From: Nannocystis pusilla
GTDB lineage: Bacteria; Myxococcota_A; Polyangia; Nannocystales; Nannocystaceae
Length of the DNA stretch: 64,000 nucleotides
Assembly: GCF_020073745.1 (NCBI RefSeq)
Contig: NZ_JAIRAU010000023.1
Coordinates: forward strand, 62,001-126,000
Reading direction: 5' to 3'
Part shown: positions 48,693-55,843 of the stretch, piece after piece
Position numbering within the stretch: position 1 is the stretch's first letter
Layout of the letters: each line of letters opens with the position of its first letter
The notes under the pieces: model-generated
Seen by the model: only the letters and a program-made list of their open reading frames with translations
Database searches by the model: none
Told to the model about the DNA's origin: nothing
Position numbers and translations under genes: made by a program

Positions 48693-48859
48693 CGCGCTCC
48701 CACCCATCGCCGCGCGACGGCGCCGACAAGGACGCGAAGAAGGGGCTCTGCAGCGAGCTCTCGCAGGCCGTCACGAAGGCCCTCGCGGCCCCCGGGGCCA
48801 CTCCGCCGCCGCCCGCCGCAGAGGGCTCCTCGCCCACACCCGCGCCCGCCGCGGAGTAA
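48689..48859 (+). CDS. Possible small coupled ORF, 56 aa
   Basis: A frame from GTG 48689 that overlaps the histidine kinase stop by four bases (GTGA), an arrangement that allows re-initiation. It contains GADKDAKKGLCSELSQAVTK, a polar helix, and a Pro/Ala/Glu tail (APGATPPPPAAEGSSP) much like the tail of the STAND protein at 19714. No family is recognised. It could be the remains of a longer protein or noise. Confidence 0.35.
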   Translation: MTRSHPSPRDGADKDAKKGLCSELSQAVTKALAAPGATPPPPAAEGSSPTPAPAAE

Positions 48860-48917
48860 CGAGGCCGACGTCGTCCGCCGCATCTGCGGCCACCATCGAG
48901 GCCGGTGAGACGGGCAG

Positions 48918-49922
48918 TCAGCCCTTCGCCGCCTCGGCCAGCAGCTCCGGCGCGAACAGGGTCTGCAGGTCGGCGCCCTCGAGCTTGACGAAGCCGAGCT
49001 TCTGCGCGTCCTCGGCGCTGCGGATCAGCGCGGCGGGCACGGGGTCGGAGGTGAACTGCAGGTTCTCCCACGCGCGGTCGATCGTGGCCGCCGCCAGGGC
49101 CTTGCCGGTGACCTTCTTGATCGCCGTGTTGGCGACCTCCTTGGCCTCGCCGGCGTGCTCGGCGATCCACTTGTTCGCCGCCTCGTGGCCGCGCAGCAGC
49201 GCCTTGATGGTCTCGCGCCGGGCCTCGATCTGCCCCTTGCGCACCAGCAGCACCGTCGTGGTGTAGCGGCCGTCGGGCCACAGCTCGCGCTCGTCGACCA
49301 GCACCTTGCCGCCGCCCTCGAGGATCAGCCGGGTCGCCCACGGCTCGGGCACCCACGCGCCGGCGATCTCGCCCGACTGGAAGCTCTCGAGCGACTGCGC
49401 GTTCTCCTGCGGGCTCACGCTGACGTCGCCGCCGCCGAACTCGTCGATCTTGAAGCCCTGGCCGATGAGCCATGTCCGAAGGGCCACATCCTGGGTCCCG
49501 CCGAGCTGCGGGGCGCTGACCTTCTTGCCGCGCAGATCGGCCGGGCCGGCGATCTCCGGGCGGACGACGAGGAAGGCCCCGCCCGTGGCCGCGCCGGCGA
49601 TCACCTTGACCGCGCCCTTCGACTTGACGAACGCGTTGACGGCCGGGTTCGGGCCGACGTACGTCGCGTCGAGCGCCCCCGACAGCAGCGCCTCGATCGC
49701 CGCCGGCCCGGCGTTGAACGTGAACGTCTCCAGCGCGGTCCCCTGCCCCGCCAGCGCCTCGCGGTAGAGCCCGCGCTCGACCCCCACCAGCGCCGTCGCG
49801 TGGGTGATGTTGGGGAAGTAGCCGAGCCGCAGCGCCCCGTTGTTCTCGCCCGACGGGCGGCACGCGCCGGCGAGGGCCAGGGCGGGGAGGCAGGCGGCGA
49901 AGCGGCGGCGCGAGAAATTCAT
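48918..49922 (-). CDS. ABC transporter solute-binding lipoprotein (SsuA/NMT1-like)
   Basis: A 334-residue lipoprotein, signal MNFSRRRFAACLPALALAGA followed by C (twin-Arg near the start, lipobox ALAGAC). The fold is that of binding proteins for sulfonates, nitrate, taurine or thiamine precursors: LRLGYFPNITHATALVGVER at the N-terminus, TFNAGPAAIEALLSGALDAT, YVGPNPAVNAF and GAWVPEPWATRLI. It would capture a substrate outside the cell membrane and hand it to a permease. No permease or ATPase gene is adjacent, so it is an orphan. The divergent neighbour is a porin gene, and a palindromic site (49939-49959) lies close to this gene's start, so uptake across both membranes may be co-regulated. Confidence 0.9.
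   Translation of the reverse strand: MNFSRRRFAACLPALALAGACRPSGENNGALRLGYFPNITHATALVGVERGLYREALAGQGTALETFTFNAGPAAIEALLSGALDATYVGPNPAVNAFVKSKGAVKVIAGAATGGAFLVVRPEIAGPADLRGKKVSAPQLGGTQDVALRTWLIGQGFKIDEFGGGDVSVSPQENAQSLESFQSGEIAGAWVPEPWATRLILEGGGKVLVDERELWPDGRYTTTVLLVRKGQIEARRETIKALLRGHEAANKWIAEHAGEAKEVANTAIKKVTGKALAAATIDRAWENLQFTSDPVPAALIRSAEDAQKLGFVKLEGADLQTLFAPELLAEAAKG
49471..49488. repeat. Dispersed palindrome copy, degenerate, in coding sequence
   Basis: CATGTCC GAAG GGCCACA, left arm intact, in the solute-binding protein gene. Confidence 0.42.
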
Positions 49923-49938
49923 GGGCGGAAAGTCTAGC

Positions 49939-49959
49939 ATGCTGGATCTTCTTCAGCAT
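49939..49959. promoter_or_regulatory. Candidate operator between divergent transporter genes
   Basis: Inverted repeat ATGCTGGA-TCTTC-TTCAGCAT, 7 of 8 arm pairs, 17-37 bases before the solute-binding protein start and within the 104-bp divergent spacer. Suits a dimeric repressor. No matching regulator gene is adjacent. Confidence 0.45.
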
Positions 49960-50026
49960 ACTGAACATTCTCACGATCGGGTCCTCCTGGACCGCCCTGG
50001 GCTACCTCTCGCCCGCCGTCCGCCCC

Positions 50027-51274
50027 ATGCTCCACCTCGTCCTCCTCGCCGCGCTCGCCCCGGCGCCGCCCCCGCCGCCCGAACCTCCGCCGCCCGATCC
50101 GGCCCGCTTCTACCCGCCGGCGCGCGAGTACATCCTGTTGGCGCCGGGGACCGTCGGGGACGGCCCGCTGAAGTTCACCGCGGGCAAGGGCCTCGAGGTC
50201 AGGAGCAAGGACGGCCGCTACGCCCTGTCGATCAGCCTGCGCACCGGCTTCATGTACAGCGGCCGGCGGGTCGGCGCCGGCCGCTACGAGCACGCGTTCG
50301 AGATCCGGCGCCTGCGCCTGGTCTTCGCCGGCAACGTGTTCTCGAAGCACATCAAGTACTTCGTGCAGCTGGCCGTGGCCCCGCGCGAGCTCAACGTCGT
50401 CGACGGGGTCGCGCGCTCGGGCCCGTTGCTCGACAACTACGTCGTGTTCGACCGCCTGCGCGACGCCAACCTGCGCATCGGCCTCTATCGGGTGATGTAC
50501 TCCCGCGAGCGCAACATCGCCGACATCAACCCGCTGCTCATCGACCGCTCGCTGGCCAACGGCGAGTTCAACGTCGACCGCGACATCGGCCTCGACGTCC
50601 GCTCGGAGGACCTCGGCGGCCTCGGCAGGCTGCGCTACTACGCCGGCGTGTTCATGGGCGACGGCCGCGACCAGAACCGCTTCAGCGATCCCGGCCTGAT
50701 GTACACCGCGCGCGTCGACTTCCTGCCGTTCGGCCTGTTCGACGACTACGAGGCCAGCGACCAGACGCGCCTGCGCAAGCCCCGGCTCAGCCTCGGCTTT
50801 GCCTACGCCTACAACGACCGCGCCCGCAACGACCGCGGTGTGCTCGGCACCCCGCCGACCGACGGCGGCACCACCGATTACCACAACGTCACCACCGACA
50901 TGATGTTCAAGTGGGCCGGCTTCAGCCTCGAGGCCGCGTATTTATTGCGCGACGGCCGGCGCAACCCCGGACACGCGCTCGACGACACCGGCGTACCGCT
51001 GCCCGTCGAGGCCGCGCGCAACGGCCACGGCTGGATGGCCCAGGCGGCCTTCCTCATCCCCAGGACCGGCCTCGAGCCGGCCGTGCGCACCAGCGGGATC
51101 CGCGGACTCGGACGCACCTCGATGCTCGACCGCAACGAGCTCGGCGGCGGCCTCAACTATTACTTCGCCGGCCACAACCTCAAGCTGCAGCTCGACTGGT
51201 TCCGCACCTGGGACCGCGCGGCCGCCGATCTCGCCGCCGACCTCGTACGGTTGCAGCTTCAGCTCGCGCTGTGA
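50027..51274 (+). CDS. OprP/OprO-like outer-membrane porin
   Basis: A 415-residue outer-membrane beta-barrel of the phosphate-selective porin type. A short signal (MLHLVLLAALAPA) is followed by a Pro-rich stretch and the barrel: LKFTAGKGLEVRSKDGRYAL near the start, YEHAFEIRRLRLVFAGNVFS, YFVQLAVAPRELNVVDGVA, FDRLRDANLRIGLYRVMYSR, ARVDFLPFGLFDDYE and a final aromatic strand NYYFAGHNLKLQLDWF. Family members pass phosphate, polyphosphate or other anions. It is divergent from the solute-binding protein gene, with a candidate operator between, so both may serve uptake of the same anion. Confidence 0.88.
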   Translation: MLHLVLLAALAPAPPPPPEPPPPDPARFYPPAREYILLAPGTVGDGPLKFTAGKGLEVRSKDGRYALSISLRTGFMYSGRRVGAGRYEHAFEIRRLRLVFAGNVFSKHIKYFVQLAVAPRELNVVDGVARSGPLLDNYVVFDRLRDANLRIGLYRVMYSRERNIADINPLLIDRSLANGEFNVDRDIGLDVRSEDLGGLGRLRYYAGVFMGDGRDQNRFSDPGLMYTARVDFLPFGLFDDYEASDQTRLRKPRLSLGFAYAYNDRARNDRGVLGTPPTDGGTTDYHNVTTDMMFKWAGFSLEAAYLLRDGRRNPGHALDDTGVPLPVEAARNGHGWMAQAAFLIPRTGLEPAVRTSGIRGLGRTSMLDRNELGGGLNYYFAGHNLKLQLDWFRTWDRAAADLAADLVRLQLQLAL

Positions 51275-51280
51275 TGCCTC

Positions 51281-51296
51281 GCGGCCCCAAGGCCGC
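51281..51296 (+). terminator. Possible terminator hairpin after the porin gene
   Basis: Stem GCGGCC/GGCCGC around CCAA, followed by an AT-rich stretch with TTTT at 51307-51310. The T run is late and weak. The same AT-rich stretch holds TATAAT (51302-51307), which may be the -10 of the kinase gene downstream. Confidence 0.45.
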
Positions 51297-51392
51297 ATTG
51301 ATATAATTTTAGCGCCGAGGAACACTGTCAGATTTGCCCTCGCGCGCCCCTGCGCCTTGACCGCCGCAATGTGCGGGTCGTACGATTCAGCA

Positions 51393-54296
51393 ATGCCGTC
51401 GGAGACCGGCCGGCCGGGCGACCGCGTCTTTGCGGCACCTGTCCCCGAGGACATTACAATGATGGCCCGCGCGATCGATCAATCGCGCGAGCGCCGGATC
51501 GTCGGCTCGCGCGACCCGACCCTCGCCGCCGCCGGCGAGTCGGCCCATTCCGGCCGCCTGCAATGGCCCCACCACGAATGGTCGGCCGAGAGCGACGCGC
51601 GCTACGTGTTCGGCGAGGTGTTCGCGTCCGGCGGCCTCGGCGTGGTCCGCCGCGCCGAGGACCGCCGGCTCGGCCGCACCGTCGCCATCAAGGAGCTGCT
51701 GCGCGACACCCCCGACGCCCAGCGACGATTCGCCCGCGAGGCCGCGATCACCGCCCGCCTACAGCACCCGAGCATCGTCCCGATGTACGACTTCGGCCGC
51801 CGCAGCACCGGCGAGCCGTTCTATTGCATGAAGCTCGTCGACGGCGCCAGCCTCGACGCCAAGATCCGTCGGACCCGCAGCCTGGCCCAGCGCCTGCGGC
51901 TCGTCGAGCACGTGATCGCCGTCGCCGACGCGATCGCCTACGCCCACGCGCAGCAGATCATCCACCGCGACCTCAAGCCCGCCAACGTGCTGATCGGCCG
52001 CTTCGGCGAGACCGTGGTGATCGACTGGGGCCTGGCCAAGGACCTGTCGCGGCCCGTCGGCTCCTCCGAGGCCGCCGAGACCACCCGCTCCGGCCAACAA
52101 CCGATCGACGACAACATCACCCAGGTCGGCGCAATCGTCGGCACCCTGCGCTACATGCCGCCGGAGCAGGCCCGCGGCGAGGCCGTCGACGCCCGCTCCG
52201 ACGTCTACGCCCTCGGCGCCATGCTGTTCCACGTGCTCGCCGGCGTGCCGCCGTACGCCGAATCCTCCGGCCCGACGCTGGCCGCCCGCGTGATGGCGGC
52301 CCAGATCGACGACCTGCGCGCGCTCGTGCCCGACGTCCCGCGCGAGCTGGCGGCCATCGCCCAGCGCGCCACCGCGGCCCGCCCCGAGGCGCGCTACCCC
52401 ACCGCCGCCGGCTTCGCCGAGGACCTGCGCCGCTTCCAGGCCGGGCGCATGGTCTCCGCCCACAGCTACTCCGTCGCCGAGCGCCTGCAGCTGTGGCTCA
52501 AGCGCCAGCGCGTCCTCCTCGCATTCGCCTGCCTCAGCGCCACCGCCACCTTCTTCGCCTTTCAGGCCCACCAGGCCCGCCTCGACCCCTGCTCCGGCGG
52601 CGCCGCCGAGATCGCCGGCGCCTGGGCCGGACCGCAGCGCCGCGCCGCCCAGGCCAACTTCGACGCCGCCGGCCCGGCCTTCGCCGCCGAGGTGTGGCCC
52701 CGCGTCGCCTCCGACCTCGACGCCTACGCCCGCTCGTGGTCCTCGCAACATCAATCGGCCTGCCTCACCCACCGCCGCGGCGAACAATCCGACAACCTGT
52801 TCGACCGCCGCATGACCTGCCTCGCCGAGCGCAAGACGGCCCTCTCCGAGGCCGCCACCCTGCTCGGCGAGCGCGACCCCGCGGTCGCCCTGCACGCGCT
52901 CGAGCTCGTCACCGGCCTGCCGCCGCTCGAGCGCTGCGGCGACATCGCCGCCCTCGACGCCGCCGTCCCCCCGCCCGCCGATCCCGAGGCCGCCGTCCGC
53001 GTCGCCGCCGTCCGCGACGGCCTCGTCAAGGTCGCCGCCTTCGACCGCGTCGCCCGCTTCCAGGCCGCGACCGAGCTCGCCGACACCCTCGTGCTCGAGG
53101 CCGAAGCCACCGGCCACGAACCGACCCTCGCCGAGGCGCTGCTGCGCCGCGCCGAGCTGCGGATCCACGACGACATGAGCGACACCGCCGCGCGCCTGCA
53201 GCACGCCCTGCTCGCCGCGGTCCGCTCGCGCGCCGACGAGATCGCCGCCGAGGCCGCCGCCCTGCTGGTCTTCGCCCATGCCCGCCAGGCCGGCGGGATC
53301 CCCCGCGCCCAGGCCGACCTGCCGATGGCCGAGGCCCTGGTCGCTCGCCTGCCGCCCCACGACCGCCTGCGCGGCCTCCTGCTCAACAATTCGGCCGTCG
53401 TCGCCCGCACCGCCGGCGACTTCGAGCGCGCCCGCCGACTGCTCGACGAGGCGCTGCGGATCCAGCGAGCCGCGCCCGGACCGGGCCGGGTCGAGGTCGC
53501 CTATACGCTGACCAACCTCGCGCTCCTCACCGAGGACCCCGCGCGCCGCGAGGCGCTGCTGCGCGAGGCCCTGATCGTGCTCGAGCGCGAGTTCGGGCCG
53601 GCGCACGGGAAGACCGTCGATCTCCGGATCCTCGTCAGCGTGTACACCCTCGATCCGCGGGCCGCCCACGCGATCCTGCGCCCGGGTTGTGACGCGCTGG
53701 CCCGCTTCTCCCCCGGCGCCTCGCCGGCGCGCACGCGCTGCTTGTTGTACCTGGCCCACCACGCTGACGAGGCCGGCGCCGACCAGGCCGCGATCGCCCT
53801 CCGCGCCGCCGCCCTCGCGCTCGGCGACGACCCGCACACCCGCACCACCGAGCGGATCCTCCTGCGCGCCCACTCGGACCTCGCGCGCGGCGTCCACCAG
53901 CCCGCGGTCACCGACCTGCGCGCCGCTCTCGGCGACCTCCCGGGCGACGACTGGTGGGTCCGCGAGCGCCGCGCCGGCGTGCACCTGCTGCTCGGCCTCC
54001 ACCTGCGTGCGCTCGGCGACATTCCCGGGGCCCGGGCCGCCTTCGAGGCCGCGATCGACGAGTTCGTGGCCGCCGCCGCCACCTCGAGCAGCGTCTTCAG
54101 CGACCAGCAGCTGGCCCGCGCCCGTGTCGCCCACGCCGATCTGGCCCGCGCCGCGCCCGGGGACCCCGTCCTGCGCGAGCGGGCCCTGCACAACCTCGAC
54201 GAGGCCGACCGCTGGTACGCGGCCGGGGGCGAGGCCTACGCCTGGCGCCGGCACCACCTGCGCGCTCTCCGGCAGCGCCTGGCCGCGGACCGCTGA
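51393..54296 (+). CDS. Ser/Thr protein kinase with membrane segment and C-terminal TPR region
   Basis: A 967-residue kinase, paralogue of the one at 24846-28199. The kinase (about 70-350) has VFASGGLGVVRRAEDRRLGR, catalytic loop HRDLKPAN (about 190), DWGLAK in place of DFG (about 210) and GTLRYMPPEQ. A membrane segment follows (LAFACLSATATFFAFQAH, about 373-390). The outer part starts with SACLTHRRGEQSDNLFDRRM, matching the paralogue, and goes on as TPR-like repeats (LNNSAVVARTAGDFERARRL, VAYTLTNLALL). The long N-terminal region of the paralogue is missing. Start is uncertain: ATG 51393, ATG 51369 and TTG 51357 are possible. A TATAAT box lies at 51302. Kinase call firm, targets unknown. Confidence 0.92.
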   Translation: MPSETGRPGDRVFAAPVPEDITMMARAIDQSRERRIVGSRDPTLAAAGESAHSGRLQWPHHEWSAESDARYVFGEVFASGGLGVVRRAEDRRLGRTVAIKELLRDTPDAQRRFAREAAITARLQHPSIVPMYDFGRRSTGEPFYCMKLVDGASLDAKIRRTRSLAQRLRLVEHVIAVADAIAYAHAQQIIHRDLKPANVLIGRFGETVVIDWGLAKDLSRPVGSSEAAETTRSGQQPIDDNITQVGAIVGTLRYMPPEQARGEAVDARSDVYALGAMLFHVLAGVPPYAESSGPTLAARVMAAQIDDLRALVPDVPRELAAIAQRATAARPEARYPTAAGFAEDLRRFQAGRMVSAHSYSVAERLQLWLKRQRVLLAFACLSATATFFAFQAHQARLDPCSGGAAEIAGAWAGPQRRAAQANFDAAGPAFAAEVWPRVASDLDAYARSWSSQHQSACLTHRRGEQSDNLFDRRMTCLAERKTALSEAATLLGERDPAVALHALELVTGLPPLERCGDIAALDAAVPPPADPEAAVRVAAVRDGLVKVAAFDRVARFQAATELADTLVLEAEATGHEPTLAEALLRRAELRIHDDMSDTAARLQHALLAAVRSRADEIAAEAAALLVFAHARQAGGIPRAQADLPMAEALVARLPPHDRLRGLLLNNSAVVARTAGDFERARRLLDEALRIQRAAPGPGRVEVAYTLTNLALLTEDPARREALLREALIVLEREFGPAHGKTVDLRILVSVYTLDPRAAHAILRPGCDALARFSPGASPARTRCLLYLAHHADEAGADQAAIALRAAALALGDDPHTRTTERILLRAHSDLARGVHQPAVTDLRAALGDLPGDDWWVRERRAGVHLLLGLHLRALGDIPGARAAFEAAIDEFVAAAATSSSVFSDQQLARARVAHADLARAAPGDPVLRERALHNLDEADRWYAAGGEAYAWRRHHLRALRQRLAADR
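51438..51455. repeat. Dispersed palindrome copy inside coding sequence
   Basis: CCTGTCC CCGA GGACATT, exact core, in the N-terminal leader of the kinase (encodes PVPEDI). Confidence 0.65.
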
Positions 54297-54479
54297 GCGC
54301 GCCGGGGCCCGACGTCGATCGGAACTTTGAGACAGGTCCGATTCCCCGTGATTCGCGGCCGGCCGCCCCCGCCGCCCCGCTGAGCCCGGCCCGCGGGGCC
54401 GCGCAGATCCGCGCCGCTCACGATCCCGGCCACACGGCCTCGCCCTGGAATAATGATTCGGCGCTATAGTTTGGGCTCG

Positions 54480-55034
54480 ATGACCCTAGCCCGCGCCACG
54501 CTCCTCTCCGTCTCTCGCTGGGCGCTGTCCGGCCTCGCCGCCGCCGCGATCGTCGCCGCGACGACCGACGCGACCGCCGAGGCGCCGAAGGTCGCGACCA
54601 AGATCACCGCCAAGGGCGAGGTCGTCGCCACCATCACGCTGGGGGTCACGGCGGCCGCGGTGCGCCAGGTCCTCGGCAGCGCCGAACGCTCGCACGGCCT
54701 GGCCCCCTCCACCGTCTCGGCCAAGGCCACCCCCGACGGCACCTGCGAGCGCGTCAAGCTCAAGACCCGCGGCCTGTTCTCGCCCTTCGAGCTCGAGACC
54801 CGCCGCTGCCCCACCGCCCACGGCTGGAAAGAGACCCTCGTCGCCTCCGACCACTTCGTCGAGTACTGGAACGAATGGGTCGTCGAGGACGCCGCCGGCG
54901 GCGGCACGTCGATCACCTTCCGGACCCGCACGCTGCCCAACGTCGCCGTCCCCGAGGCCATCATCCAGTCGGAGACCAAGCGCGTCCTGTCCAAGCTGAT
55001 GCACAACCTGTCCGCGGCCGTCGGCGCCGGCTGA
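54480..55034 (+). CDS. Exported protein of unknown function, 184 aa
   Basis: A 184-residue protein with a signal peptide (MTLARATLLSVSRWALSGLA, cut near ATAEA). The mature part holds ITLGVTAAAVRQVLGSAERS, then CERVKLKTRGLFSPFELETR, RRCPTAHGWKETLVASDHFV and EAIIQSETKRVLSKLM. The order of strands and a long last helix resembles START/SRPBCC-type ligand-binding proteins, but I cannot assign a family. TATAGT at 54465-54470 is too close to the ATG to be its -10 unless the leader is very short; an in-frame ATG at 54453 is an alternative start. The next small lipoprotein gene follows by 40 bp on the same strand. Confidence 0.75.
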   Translation: MTLARATLLSVSRWALSGLAAAAIVAATTDATAEAPKVATKITAKGEVVATITLGVTAAAVRQVLGSAERSHGLAPSTVSAKATPDGTCERVKLKTRGLFSPFELETRRCPTAHGWKETLVASDHFVEYWNEWVVEDAAGGGTSITFRTRTLPNVAVPEAIIQSETKRVLSKLMHNLSAAVGAG

Positions 55035-55074
55035 ACCCCTGGCCGCCCCGCGGCCGCTGTGCGACCCTCCCCGC

Positions 55075-55554
55075 GTGCCCGCCTCGCTCCTCGCTCGCGT
55101 CCTGCCGCTGATGCTCGCCGCGCTGCCGCTCGCCTGCATCAGCCGCGGCACCCACGTCACCGCGGCCGCGCAAGAGTCGTTCGGCACCCGCACCTTCGCC
55201 GCCGACTACGACGCCACCTTCGTCGCCGCGCGCGACGCCCTGCCGCTCCTCGGCTACGACCTCGACTTCGCCAGCGCGCCGCAGGGCCGGATCACCACCA
55301 CCAAGCGGCCCTACGGCGTGCGCGCCGGCGTCGAATTCGGCGGCACGGTGACCTCGACGCTGTACCGCCAGTACGACCTGCGATTCGTCCGCGTCGACCC
55401 CGGCCACACCCGCGTGATCGCCACGCCGCGCCAGTACGACGGCGACCGCGACATCTCGGCCGGCCCGGTGTGGACGATGACCGGCCAGGACGGCGAATAC
55501 GAGCAGTGGCACGCGCTGTTCGCCCAGATCGAGCACAAGTTGTCGGCGCCGTGA
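55075..55554 (+). CDS. Small lipoprotein, 159 aa
   Basis: A 159-residue lipoprotein from GTG 55075. The signal MPASLLARVLPLMLAALPLA ends in lipobox LPLAC. The mature domain (from about FAADYDATFVAARDALPLLG) reads YDLDFASAPQGRITTTKRPY and TSTLYRQYDLRFVRVDPGHT, an alpha/beta fold found in small outer-membrane-associated lipoproteins of unknown role. It forms a likely operon with the gene at 54480. A clear rho-independent terminator lies 144 bp downstream. Confidence 0.78.
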   Translation: MPASLLARVLPLMLAALPLACISRGTHVTAAAQESFGTRTFAADYDATFVAARDALPLLGYDLDFASAPQGRITTTKRPYGVRAGVEFGGTVTSTLYRQYDLRFVRVDPGHTRVIATPRQYDGDRDISAGPVWTMTGQDGEYEQWHALFAQIEHKLSAP

Positions 55555-55667
55555 ATCCGCCATCCCTCCACGGGATCGGTCTGCGCCTGGAGCTGATCAC
55601 GGCCGCGCCCGAAGCCACGCCGTGAGCGCCCCCGTCGCTCGCGCCTGGCCGCGCCGGCGCCACGAGC

Positions 55668-55713
55668 TGGCCAACCGTGGCCATCCCTGGCCACCCCCGG
55701 CCAGCGATTGGCC
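55668..55713. repeat. Five GGCC motifs at about 10-bp spacing
   Basis: TGGCC (or CGGCC) starts at 55668, 55678, 55688, 55698 and 55709, that is on one face of the helix. The second to fourth units share GGCCA-x-CCC. The last two form the stem of the terminator at 55698-55719. Confidence 0.6.
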
Positions 55714-55719
55714 GTTTTT
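55698..55719 (+). terminator. Rho-independent terminator
   Basis: Stem CGGCCA/TGGCCG around GCGAT, followed by five T. It ends the two-gene unit 54480-55554. Confidence 0.75.
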
Positions 55720-55843
55720 CGGACATTGACGCGCCAATCCCGGCCGCCTACGTTACGAGCCGTCGAATGAGCCGTCCGCGGCGCGCCGCCCGGACTGTGC
55801 ACATTCCAAGTGCAACGAGTATCGCGTATTGGAGGGTTCGATC

